NCBI GenBank assembly: GCA_965365445.1
Contig: CBDUBS010000210.1
Location: 1 to 6,471 of the forward strand
Direction: 5' to 3'
Length of the DNA: 6,471 nucleotides
Source of the DNA: CBDUBS01 sp965365445
GTDB lineage: Bacteria; Bacteroidota; Rhodothermia; Rhodothermales; DASSAV01
Positions 1 to 5,966 of this stretch are shown here, piece by piece (the first letter of the stretch is position 1; every line of letters begins with the position of its first letter). The position numbers and the translations under genes were made by a program. The notes under the pieces are model-generated. The model was not told the origin of the DNA. It worked only from the letters and a program-made list of their open reading frames with translations, and searched no databases.

Positions 1-103
1 GGTAGCCTGAGCGTTCCCTTCCGGGGTGTATGGAGTCGTCGGATCGGGCAAGCAGGGCCGGCCGATCCGAGCCGTAACAGTGAAGGATATCGGACTGAAT
101 GAC
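1..103 (+). other. Leader before dapB, possible tail of an upstream gene
   Basis: No recognisable gene lies here. The first reading frame is open from base 1 to a TGA at 100-102, which ends one base before the dapB ATG at 104. It could therefore be the last 33 codons of an upstream gene coupled to dapB. The peptide it would encode is rich in Arg, Gly and Ser and resembles no domain I know, so chance is equally likely. An in-frame ATG at 26 would lengthen DapB by 26 residues, but that extension does not look like protein and the usual DapB N-terminus begins at 104. Confidence 0.25.
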
Positions 104-850
104 ATGAATATCGTGCTATTGGGAACGGGGCAGATGGGCCAGGCCGTGGAACGGTTGGCCGTAGAGCGAGGCCACAGCATCGTGGCCCGATTCGACGAAA
201 ACCATACGCTGCCCGATACGGACAGCCGCGAGGGAGCGGGCACGCCGACGGCCGACGTAGCGATCGATTTTACGCTTCCGGGCGTTGCCGCCGGGCATAT
301 CCACCGATGCTGCGTGTGGGGGCTGCCCGTAGTGGTAGGAACGACGGGCTGGTACGAGCGGCTCAAAGAAGTAAAAGGGTGGGTGGATGCGTTCGAGACG
401 GCCGTGTTGTACGCGCCCAATTTTTCGCTCGGCGTGGCCGTGCTGGTCAAGGCGCTGCGAAGCATCGTCCCCGTACTCGAAGCACTACCGGAGTACGATG
501 CCTACATTCACGAATTGCACCACGTCCGCAAGGTGGATAGCCCCAGCGGTACGGCGATGCTGCTGGCCGACGTTTTACAATCGGGGCTGACGCGTAAAAC
601 GCACATCGAGACGGAAACCCGGCATCAACGAATCGACCCGGCGGCGCTTCACGTTACCTCCACGCGCATCGGGAACGTGATAGGAAAGCACACCGTGGGC
701 CTAGATAGCCCCTTCGACACGTTGGAACTGATGCACGAAGCAAAAAACCGGACGGGATTTGCTTTCGGAGCCGTACGTGCGGCCGAATGGCTTGTCGGGC
801 GCCGGGGGTTGTTTACTCTGGATGACGTCCTCGATGATTGGCTCCGATGA
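104..850 (+). CDS. dapB: 4-hydroxy-tetrahydrodipicolinate reductase (DapB)
   Basis: DapB is a cytosolic enzyme that reduces hydroxy-tetrahydrodipicolinate to tetrahydrodipicolinate with NAD(P)H, the second committed step towards meso-diaminopimelate and lysine. From the chosen start the protein is 248 residues, typical of Bacteroidota and a little shorter than E. coli DapB (273). The N-terminal Rossmann domain has the nucleotide-binding loop GTGQMG at 7-12, DFT at 55-57 and GTTGW at 79-83. APNFS follows at 104-108. The catalytic stretch at 135-151 carries His139-His140, Lys143 and the substrate-binding PSGT at 147-150. The C-terminus has the expected H-E-A-K-N-R and FAFGAVRAAEWL pattern. The ATG at 104 was preferred to the in-frame ATG at 26 because MNIVLLGTGQMG is the standard family N-terminus. 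No good Shine-Dalgarno site is present; AAGGA at 83-87 is too far away. dapA follows 45 bases downstream, very likely in the same transcript. Confidence 0.95.
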   Translation: MNIVLLGTGQMGQAVERLAVERGHSIVARFDENHTLPDTDSREGAGTPTADVAIDFTLPGVAAGHIHRCCVWGLPVVVGTTGWYERLKEVKGWVDAFETAVLYAPNFSLGVAVLVKALRSIVPVLEALPEYDAYIHELHHVRKVDSPSGTAMLLADVLQSGLTRKTHIETETRHQRIDPAALHVTSTRIGNVIGKHTVGLDSPFDTLELMHEAKNRTGFAFGAVRAAEWLVGRRGLFTLDDVLDDWLR

Positions 851-895
851 ACTCCATACGACGCCTTATCATACGCAACCGAACCGATACGACAA

Positions 896-1795
896 ATGAC
901 TGACTCTTTTATCTTTACAGGAACGGCCCCCGCTCTGGTAACGCCGTTTACGCAGGATGACGCCATAGACGAGCAAAGCTACCGGAGAATGATCGACTGG
1001 CAGATCGAAAGTGGAGTGGATGCTCTGGTGGTGCTGGGCACCACCGGTGAAAACGCCACCATCTGGCCCGAAGAACGCCGCCGGATCGTAGAAATCGCCA
1101 TCGAACACACGGCAGGCCGGGCGCCGGTCATCGTAGGCACGGGAAACAACTCGACGAGCGAAAGCATCGTGTTTTCGAAAGAAGCCGCGGCGGCGGGCGC
1201 GGACGGGTTGCTCATCGTGGGGCCGTACTACAACAAGCCTACGCAGGCCGGATTCGTCGCCCACGTGGCTGCCATAGCCGAAGCGGCCGATTGCCCGATC
1301 ATCATTTACAACGTCCCCGGGCGCACGAGTCTGAACATCAAGGCAGAGACCACGCTCCGGATAGCCGAGGAGATTCCGGCGGTACGCGGCGTAAAAGAGG
1401 CTTCAGGAGACCTGGGGCAGATTTCGGACATCCTGGCGCACCGCCCGGCTCATCTCGCCGTGTATTCGGGGGATGACGAATTCGCCCTCCCGCTCATCCT
1501 GCTGGGGGCGGAAGGAGTCATTTCCGTTGTAGCCAATGCGCTTCCCGGCCGGTTCAGCACCTTGATCCGTGCGGCCCTGGAAGGGCGATATGATGAAGCC
1601 CGGGTGATGCATTTCGACATGTTGACCGCTATGCGGGCCTGTTTCTACGAAACGAATCCGATACCCATCAAGACGATCCTGGGCGCTATGGGGCGTATGC
1701 TTCCCCAGCTTCGGCTGCCCCTCGTACCCATGGAAGAAGCCAACCGCCGCCGGTTGATGGACGCGTTTGCGGGCCTTACGGATGAGGAAGCCTGA
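896..1795 (+). CDS. dapA: 4-hydroxy-tetrahydrodipicolinate synthase (DapA)
   Basis: DapA condenses pyruvate with aspartate semialdehyde, the first committed step of the diaminopimelate/lysine pathway; its product is the substrate of DapB, encoded just upstream. The protein is 299 residues, the normal length for this TIM-barrel class I aldolase family (E. coli 292). All expected active-site residues are visible: GTTGE at 48-52 (Thr49/Thr50), GPYYNKPTQ at 109-117 (Tyr112), YNVPGRT at 138-144 (Tyr138 and the carboxylate-binding Arg143), and the Schiff-base lysine Lys167 in VKEASGD. These match E. coli Thr44/45, Tyr107, Tyr133, Arg138 and Lys161 with a 5-6 residue offset. Related aldolases of the superfamily (NanA, KDG aldolase) are much less likely given this complete motif set and the dapB neighbour. 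No Shine-Dalgarno site precedes the ATG. Position 1795 is the last base of the TGA stop; the gene converges on mreD. Confidence 0.95.
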   Translation: MTDSFIFTGTAPALVTPFTQDDAIDEQSYRRMIDWQIESGVDALVVLGTTGENATIWPEERRRIVEIAIEHTAGRAPVIVGTGNNSTSESIVFSKEAAAAGADGLLIVGPYYNKPTQAGFVAHVAAIAEAADCPIIIYNVPGRTSLNIKAETTLRIAEEIPAVRGVKEASGDLGQISDILAHRPAHLAVYSGDDEFALPLILLGAEGVISVVANALPGRFSTLIRAALEGRYDEARVMHFDMLTAMRACFYETNPIPIKTILGAMGRMLPQLRLPLVPMEEANRRRLMDAFAGLTDEEA

Positions 1796-1834
1796 AAAGC
1801 TGCCTGGTACGGATACTCCCGATCTGCTTCCTTT

Positions 1835-1853
1835 CGGCGGGATTGAGCCGCCG
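1835..1853. terminator. GC hairpin between convergent dapA and mreD
   Basis: CGGCGG (1835-1840) pairs perfectly with CCGCCG (1848-1853) around a 7-base loop. It sits in the 100-base gap between the dapA and mreD stop codons, where a shared terminator would be expected. Neither strand has a clear T-run after the stem, so this is at best a weak or factor-assisted terminator. A 6-bp GC stem could also arise by chance in DNA of this composition. Confidence 0.35.
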
Positions 1854-1895
1854 GACCAAACAGTTTCTCGGGCTGTTTCCGGGCCGGCCGATGCG

Positions 1896-2366
1896 CTAGC
1901 GGGTATTGAAAAGGGCCGCCAGCGTACCGACGAGCGCCGTGTAGACGGAAGAGCCGATCCAGAGGGCGGCAACCAGGAACAGGCTACGGGCCCCGGAAAT
2001 CAGCGCGATAAAGCTGACGAGAAGGCCATTATGCAGGAGGGCAATGAGAAGGCTGCCCAGAAACGCCTGCTGCGGCATTATCATGAGCGTTTCCCGCTCG
2101 TTGGCCGGAAAAAGGCCCACCAGGAAGCCGATCAGGGTTTTTACGAACATCTGAATGCCCCAGGTTCCGTAAATCACGTCGAGGAGGAGGCCCAGGGTAA
2201 AGCCGGTCATCGAGCCGACCCGCTTGCCGAACCGCAGCCCGATCCAGGCGACATACAGGAGGACGGCGTCCGGCGTAGCTCCCCAGAGCGAGAGGCGTCC
2301 GAGCACGAGCCACTGAAGGCCGACGATTAGGAGGGCAATGATAACCTGACGGGCGATAAAGGGCAT
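1896..2366 (-). CDS. mreD: Rod shape-determining protein MreD
   Basis: MreD is an inner-membrane protein of the Rod/elongasome complex, working with MreC, MreB, RodA and PBP2 in side-wall peptidoglycan synthesis. The 156-residue length is typical. Hydrophobic segments lie at about 5-23, 30-45, 52-68, 72-87, 101-125 and 127-152, fitting the five to six membrane spans of the family. The conserved core is visible at 29-67: G-A-T-P-D, then LRFGKRVGSMTGFTLGLLLD. The protein has almost no soluble domain. Usually mreD directly follows mreC; here no mreC or mreB is in the window, the gene upstream on the same strand is dacB (196 bases away) and the downstream neighbour dapA is convergent. No Shine-Dalgarno site is evident before the ATG. 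A TATCTTTG promoter-like box lies 84 bases upstream. Identification rests on sequence pattern and length, without the usual gene context. Confidence 0.85.
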   Translation of the reverse strand: MPFIARQVIIALLIVGLQWLVLGRLSLWGATPDAVLLYVAWIGLRFGKRVGSMTGFTLGLLLDVIYGTWGIQMFVKTLIGFLVGLFPANERETLMIMPQQAFLGSLLIALLHNGLLVSFIALISGARSLFLVAALWIGSSVYTALVGTLAALFNTR

Positions 2367-2562
2367 CGGAGAGACTAGCGTTCGGGAACGATCAGCGTAT
2401 ACGGCGATTTCCGGAAAGGACCGAGGCGGAAGCGCCCCCCGGAATCCGACAAAGATACGCTACCGAGACCCGTCCCGCAGCGAACCCGGACCCGTTCGGA
2501 TGCAAGAAAAAGCGGCTATCGTGTAACAAAGGCGCTCCGGTACCCGTCGCGCCGGCGCTTCC
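2367..2562 (-). other. Gap between dacB and mreD: leader, no secure gene
   Basis: This 196-base stretch lies between the dacB stop and the mreD start, both on the - strand. It holds a promoter-like box at 2450-2457 and a 46-codon open stretch on the - strand (2378-2515, stop TAG at 2375-2377, eight bases before mreD). That stretch has no ATG or GTG; the only possible start is a TTG inside the promoter-like box. It resembles no protein I recognise and most likely is a non-coding leader. Confidence 0.4.
2450..2457 (-). promoter_or_regulatory. Bacteroidota-type -7 box upstream of mreD
   Basis: Read on the - strand the bases are TATCTTTG, an exact match to the TAnnTTTG -7 consensus of Bacteroidota primary-sigma promoters. 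It faces mreD and would give a leader of roughly 75-80 bases. I see no TTG about 19-21 bases upstream (the nearest is TTC), so the -33 element is missing or degenerate. The match would allow mreD to be transcribed independently of dacB. Confidence 0.4.
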
Positions 2563-4044
2563 CTATCCGTTTTCCGAGCCGGCGAGCGACATAACGATCC
2601 GGTCGATGGCGTGCGTTACATGATGAGAGGGTACGGTGTAGTTGTTGGCAAGTATGGCGAAAGCTACGGGCCGCCCATCCGGCAGGACGGCGTATCCGGC
2701 GAGGGAACGAACGAACTCCAATGAGCCGGTTTTCGCATGGATCGGGGCTCCCCCCAATCGGCCGCTGAGGGTCGTCCGGTACTCCCCTCCCCGAGCCAGC
2801 GACCCGAGGAAGGCCTCCCGGGTATCGCGGCGATACATATAGGCCAGCAACCGGCTCATCATTTCCGGGGTGACGATATTCTTGCGGGAGAGGCCCGAGC
2901 CGTCGCGCATGGAAAACCCTTGCGTGTTGATGCCGGCGGCGGCAAGCACCTGTTTCACCCGCAACTCGCCGCCCGCCGCCGATCCGCCCGGAGCGAAGGT
3001 GCGGAAGACCTGCTCTGCATAGAAGTTGTTGCTTTCCTTGTTCAGAATGGCAATGATTTCGGACAGCGGCGGGGAAAGATGAACGAACAGCGGTTCGGCG
3101 CCCTTCAAATCCGGTTTTTCGTCCAGCCGGTCGATATCCAGCGGCTCGGCGGCCACCTCGATACCGGCTTCTTTCAGCAGGTGGGCCAGGCTATGTACGG
3201 TGTACGCCGTAGGGTTGATGACCGGGACGGCCACCGTAGCCCGATATGTACGCGGTACGGATCCCTGAAGCACCACGGCCTCGTTTACGAAATCGCGGTT
3301 CAGGTTCACGGCAATGCCCCGGCGGCGCGTCGAGGTGATGGCCTCGTTTCGCACCTGGAGGTAGCCTTCAGGGTAGGATGTTACCGTGGGCGCCTCCCCG
3401 GCTCCGGCAGCCTGGATGGAGACTTCGATCACGTTGTCGTGATAGGATAGCCCGCTCGCACTCACACCGATGAGCCGGCTTGCCTGCGACGTCAGATAAT
3501 CGATATCCCACCCTTCAGCGAACGGCTGGTCGTCGAACACGTCATCATCCCCGATGATCCGGCCTTCGATGCGGGTTACCCCCATTGAAGCCAGGGAGCG
3601 GGCCCACTCGCGCAAGGGGTCGGCTCCGCCGACCTGTATGCTGCCGAACGTGGGATCACCGGAGCCTTTCAGGATGAGATCTCCCTGAAGCACGGCCCCC
3701 CGAACGGACCCGACGAAGTAGAGAGCGGTACGGTAGCGAAAATCCGCACCGAGCGTTTCCAGCGCAACGGCCGTCGTGATGAGCTTCTGGGTAGACGCCG
3801 GGAGGAGAGCCGTATTCGGGTTGTACTCGTAAAGCACCCCGTTCGTCCGGAGATCGAGCATGTATACCCCCCATATGGCCGTATTCGACTCCTCCGTTAC
3901 GATCCGGTCGATCTGATCGGCCGGAGTCGCCGGAGCCCCGGCCAGCAGGACGGTCATGCCGAACAGGCCGGCGGCTATCACCGCCAGGCTGCCGGCTCGC
4001 GCCGTGTGCAGCCTGGCAATCAGTAAATGGCTCCTTTCAAACAT
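2563..4044 (-). CDS. dacB: D-alanyl-D-alanine carboxypeptidase/endopeptidase, PBP4 type (peptidase S13)
   Basis: This is a periplasmic class C penicillin-binding protein that removes terminal D-Ala from, or cuts cross-links in, peptidoglycan. From ATG 4044 it is 493 residues. The N-terminus is an export signal: a basic region at 1-18, a hydrophobic core at about 19-36 and a cleavage-like APATPA just after. All three serine-acyltransferase motifs are present: S-T-Q-K at 84-87 (nucleophile Ser84, Lys87), S-N-N at 338-340 and K-T-G at 438-440. The hallmark DGSGLSRKN lies at 382-390. The roughly 250-residue insertion between the first two motifs is characteristic of the DacB/PBP4 family and separates it from DacA-type enzymes. 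An in-frame ATG at 4092 would add 16 residues that weaken the signal peptide. Start choice is uncertain, because a strong AAAGGAG lies inside the first codons (see findings). mreD is downstream on the same strand. Confidence 0.93.
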   Translation of the reverse strand: MFERSHLLIARLHTARAGSLAVIAAGLFGMTVLLAGAPATPADQIDRIVTEESNTAIWGVYMLDLRTNGVLYEYNPNTALLPASTQKLITTAVALETLGADFRYRTALYFVGSVRGAVLQGDLILKGSGDPTFGSIQVGGADPLREWARSLASMGVTRIEGRIIGDDDVFDDQPFAEGWDIDYLTSQASRLIGVSASGLSYHDNVIEVSIQAAGAGEAPTVTSYPEGYLQVRNEAITSTRRRGIAVNLNRDFVNEAVVLQGSVPRTYRATVAVPVINPTAYTVHSLAHLLKEAGIEVAAEPLDIDRLDEKPDLKGAEPLFVHLSPPLSEIIAILNKESNNFYAEQVFRTFAPGGSAAGGELRVKQVLAAAGINTQGFSMRDGSGLSRKNIVTPEMMSRLLAYMYRRDTREAFLGSLARGGEYRTTLSGRLGGAPIHAKTGSLEFVRSLAGYAVLPDGRPVAFAILANNYTVPSHHVTHAIDRIVMSLAGSENG

Positions 4045-4307
4045 AGTATATGCCGTACAACGAGTTGTCGATATCCGGTAGGTCAAACCCATAGCGAGGC
4101 GAACCCGATTGGTACCCGGATTCGCTCCAGTCGTATCCCGTTCAGCCCGGCTTTTCCCGGAAACTTACGCGGATGGTAGCGGTTTGCGTTTTCGTTACGT
4201 TATCGCGCGTTTATCTTACTTTTCCCCCTTCAACTCCTGACCGTAATCCCCCTGAGGTCGCCTTCGAGCCGACACGACCGCATCAGGGGATGTCAGAGGC
4301 GCCCGCT
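4045..4307. other. Divergent control region between dacB and the DUF3098 gene
   Basis: This is the only divergent intergenic region in the window, so it should carry promoters for both flanking genes. On the + strand it contains TACTTTTC (4217-4224). On the - strand there is TATGTTTG overlapping the dacB ATG (4038-4045), and TAAGTTTC at 4161-4168 with one mismatch to TAnnTTTG. The + frame is open from an ATG at 4173, but that extension would add 45 residues of non-family sequence to DUF3098, and I treat it as non-coding. No operator or riboswitch structure was recognised. Confidence 0.5.
4217..4224 (+). promoter_or_regulatory. Possible -7 box for the DUF3098 gene
   Basis: TACTTTTC matches TAnnTTTG at all but the last base and lies about 85 bases before the chosen start, in an AT-richer patch (4181-4230) that stands out from its GC-rich surroundings. 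A transcript starting just downstream would exclude the ATG at 4173 and fits a start at 4290 or 4308. The nearest upstream TTG is too far away (30 bases) for a standard -33 element. Confidence 0.3.
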
Positions 4308-4574
4308 ATGGCAAAAACCACCCCGCAACGCAAAACACGCCGAGCCCGCGGCCCCGCCCGTTCGACTGAAATGATCTTTCGGCGGCGTAACTATGTGTTG
4401 CTGGCGGTCGGGGTGGCGGCTATCGTCGTGGGGTATCTCATGATGGGCCTGGAGAACGAGGTAAAGGGATTTATCTCGCTGTACGTTGCGCCGCTGCTCA
4501 TACTGGCCGGATACCTGGAAGTGATTTACGCCATACTCTGGCGGCCCCATCCGGACGCCGATCCGGCTGCCTGA
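4308..4574 (+). CDS. DUF3098 family small membrane protein
   Basis: The function is unknown. The 88-residue protein has a basic N-terminal tail (Lys/Arg-rich at 2-19), a FRRRNY motif at 24-29, a first membrane span at about 29-47, a short charged loop (ENEVKG), and a second span at about 57-77 containing APLLILAGYLEVIYAI. This pattern of aromatic/basic lead-in, hairpin of two helices and conserved APxLxLAGYxxxIYAI is what I know as DUF3098, a Bacteroidota family. From general knowledge, its usual neighbours there include ftsX and the undecaprenyl-diphosphate phosphatase gene. Here it sits between two peptidoglycan-hydrolase genes. Starts at 4290 and 4308 are both possible. I chose 4308 because AGAGG (4295-4299) lies 8 bases upstream, whereas the purines before 4290 abut the ATG. 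It ends three bases from the convergent namZ stop. Confidence 0.78.
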   Translation: MAKTTPQRKTRRARGPARSTEMIFRRRNYVLLAVGVAAIVVGYLMMGLENEVKGFISLYVAPLLILAGYLEVIYAILWRPHPDADPAA

Positions 4575-4582
4575 ACGTCAGG
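4570..4582. repeat. Small palindrome containing both convergent stop codons
   Basis: CCTGA (4570-4574), ACG, TCAGG (4578-4582) form a 5-bp inverted repeat. Its left arm carries the TGA of the DUF3098 gene and its right arm the TGA of namZ on the opposite strand. Only three bases separate the two genes, and no longer terminator hairpin fits between them, so each transcript must run into the other gene. Confidence 0.5.
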
Positions 4583-5876
4583 GATAAATCAGGTAGGCCC
4601 GGCGGGCTTGTCTGAAAGCATCCACTTCGCCGCTCCAGGACTGAACGATACGCCGGGCGGGGGTCGAGCGCCGGAGATACCCCAACAGGCGGTCGGTTCC
4701 GGCCAGTGCAGCCAGCCACTCGGGGCGGGATATGAGCGAGGCCGCCTCTTGCGGGCCGTACCGGGCAAAGACATCCAGCACATGCACGCCGGTTTCTACC
4801 GGCATGAACCGCGACGTATCGGTAAGCACGTAGCGCACGCCGGATAAACGTTTCCCTTCGAGCTTCGGGTTGGCGGCCATACCGGGGATGTCCTCCGGCG
4901 TGAAGGATACCGGTTCGAACCGTACGCCGGGCAGCCCGCGGCCATTCAGGGTATCGGCAAGCAACCGTCCGTCCGCGCCGGGCATACCGATCCATTCAAA
5001 GGGGTGGCGGGTTCCCCGGCCTTCACTTGCGGATGCCGCCTCGAACAGACAGGAGCCGGGATACACCAACGCCGTTGCGAAGGTAGGAATGTTAGGGCTC
5101 GGGGCGAGCCAGGGCAGGCCGGTTTCGTGCCAGAGCATCCATCGCTGCCAGCCCTCCATCGGGACGACCTGAAGCTCGAGGCGCTCCAGGCCGGCCAGCA
5201 TCTTTTCGCCCTTAATCATCCTCGCCAGCTCGCCGACCGTCAGCCCGTGAGCAATCGGTATGGGGTACTTCCCCACGAAAGAAGCCCATTCAGGTTCAAG
5301 AACCCACCCCGAAACGTAACGGCCTCCCAACGGATTCGGGCGATCCAGGACGATGAACGGGATGCCGGCTTCCGCCGCTGCCTGCATCGCCAGGCCCATG
5401 GTGGAAATATAGGTATAGAACCTCGCGCCGATGTCCTGGATGTCAAATACGAGCACATCGAGTCCGCGCAGCATCCGAAGGGTCGGCTTGTTCGTGCGAC
5501 CGTACAGGCTGTAGACCGGGATGCCGGTCCGCTCGTCCCGCCCGTTGACGACGCGCTCCCCTGCCCCGGCCTCGCCGCGCAACCCGTGCTCCGGCCCAAA
5601 AAGAGCCGCCAGATCGACATCCGGCGCCTCCTGCATGAGATCGATGAGATGCACTCCACCGACGACAGCCGTATGATTGGCGACGAGCCCGACCCGCTTA
5701 CCGGCGAGACGCCTGAAACGGTCACGGGCGAGCACCTCGGCGCCGGTGACGACCGGCGAGCGGCCGAAGTTCGGCTGGTCTGCATACCGAACCGTGGCCG
5801 GTTCCGAACGCACCGGTTTCTCGTCGCTGGTGCATCCGGCCAACGAAAGGAGCACGCATAGAAAGAGAAGCCGCAT
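4578..5876 (-). CDS. namZ: NamZ-like exo-beta-N-acetylmuramidase lipoprotein (DUF1343)
   Basis: Members of this family (DUF1343; founding enzyme B. subtilis NamZ, CAZy GH171) remove terminal MurNAc from the non-reducing end of peptidoglycan fragments, a step in wall turnover and MurNAc salvage. From ATG 5876 the protein is 432 residues. It begins with a short lipoprotein signal ending in the lipobox LAGC (lipidated Cys15), so it should sit in an outer or inner membrane leaflet facing the periplasm. Family landmarks in order are VGLVANHTA at 62-70, FGPEHG at 93-98, YSLYG at 122-126, FDIQDIGARFYTY at 144-156, DRPNPLGG at 178-185 and EGRGTRHPFEWIG at 285-297. An ATG at 5900 is also in frame, but it would place acidic and Ser/Thr residues before the compact MRLLFL signal. 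ndk lies upstream on the same strand with a hairpin between. The family call is firm; exact activity is inferred. Confidence 0.88.
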   Translation of the reverse strand: MRLLFLCVLLSLAGCTSDEKPVRSEPATVRYADQPNFGRSPVVTGAEVLARDRFRRLAGKRVGLVANHTAVVGGVHLIDLMQEAPDVDLAALFGPEHGLRGEAGAGERVVNGRDERTGIPVYSLYGRTNKPTLRMLRGLDVLVFDIQDIGARFYTYISTMGLAMQAAAEAGIPFIVLDRPNPLGGRYVSGWVLEPEWASFVGKYPIPIAHGLTVGELARMIKGEKMLAGLERLELQVVPMEGWQRWMLWHETGLPWLAPSPNIPTFATALVYPGSCLFEAASASEGRGTRHPFEWIGMPGADGRLLADTLNGRGLPGVRFEPVSFTPEDIPGMAANPKLEGKRLSGVRYVLTDTSRFMPVETGVHVLDVFARYGPQEAASLISRPEWLAALAGTDRLLGYLRRSTPARRIVQSWSGEVDAFRQARRAYLIYP

Positions 5877-5911
5877 CACGGATGTGGATGAATCAGCCAT
5901 GCAAACGTCGA

Positions 5912-5939
5912 TTCCGCCGGATGAGACCGCGCGGCGGAA
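5912..5939 (-). terminator. 8-bp inverted repeat between ndk and namZ
   Basis: TTCCGCCG (5912-5919) and CGGCGGAA (5932-5939) are perfectly complementary around a 12-base loop. The hairpin lies 27 bases after the ndk stop and before the namZ start. Its position suits a terminator or 3' stabiliser for ndk, or an attenuator ahead of namZ. There is no U-run after the stem, so classical intrinsic termination is doubtful. Confidence 0.42.
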
Positions 5940-5966
5940 GGGGCCATGACACAGAGCCTTCCCGAA

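Noticed and set aside
26..103. 26-residue N-terminal extension of DapB from ATG 26
   Set aside because: The extension is not family-like, and the Rossmann strand MNIVLLGTG is the usual N-terminus at 104.
856..893. Direct repeat ATACGAC (856-862 and 887-893) between dapB and dapA
   Set aside because: Only seven bases, two copies and no flanking symmetry; compatible with chance.
1403..1972. 189-codon - strand open frame opposite dapA and running past it
   Set aside because: Low-complexity Ser/Arg/Pro-rich product opposite a complete dapA; no start signal or family resemblance.
1767..2330. Long + strand open frame (187 codons) across the dapA end and mreD
   Set aside because: It is antisense to mreD and its very hydrophilic, Gln/Glu/Lys-rich product is what the complement of a membrane-protein gene gives; mreD has clear family features.
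2737..3450. 237-codon + strand open frame opposite dacB
   Set aside because: Antisense shadow; dacB carries all three catalytic motifs on the other strand.
4173..4307. 45-residue N-terminal extension of the DUF3098 protein
   Set aside because: Pro-rich sequence unlike the family, overlapping a likely promoter region; starts at 4290 or 4308 fit better.
5004..5861. 285-codon + strand open frame opposite namZ
   Set aside because: Shadow of the high-GC namZ coding strand; the product shows no domain pattern while namZ has all its family motifs.
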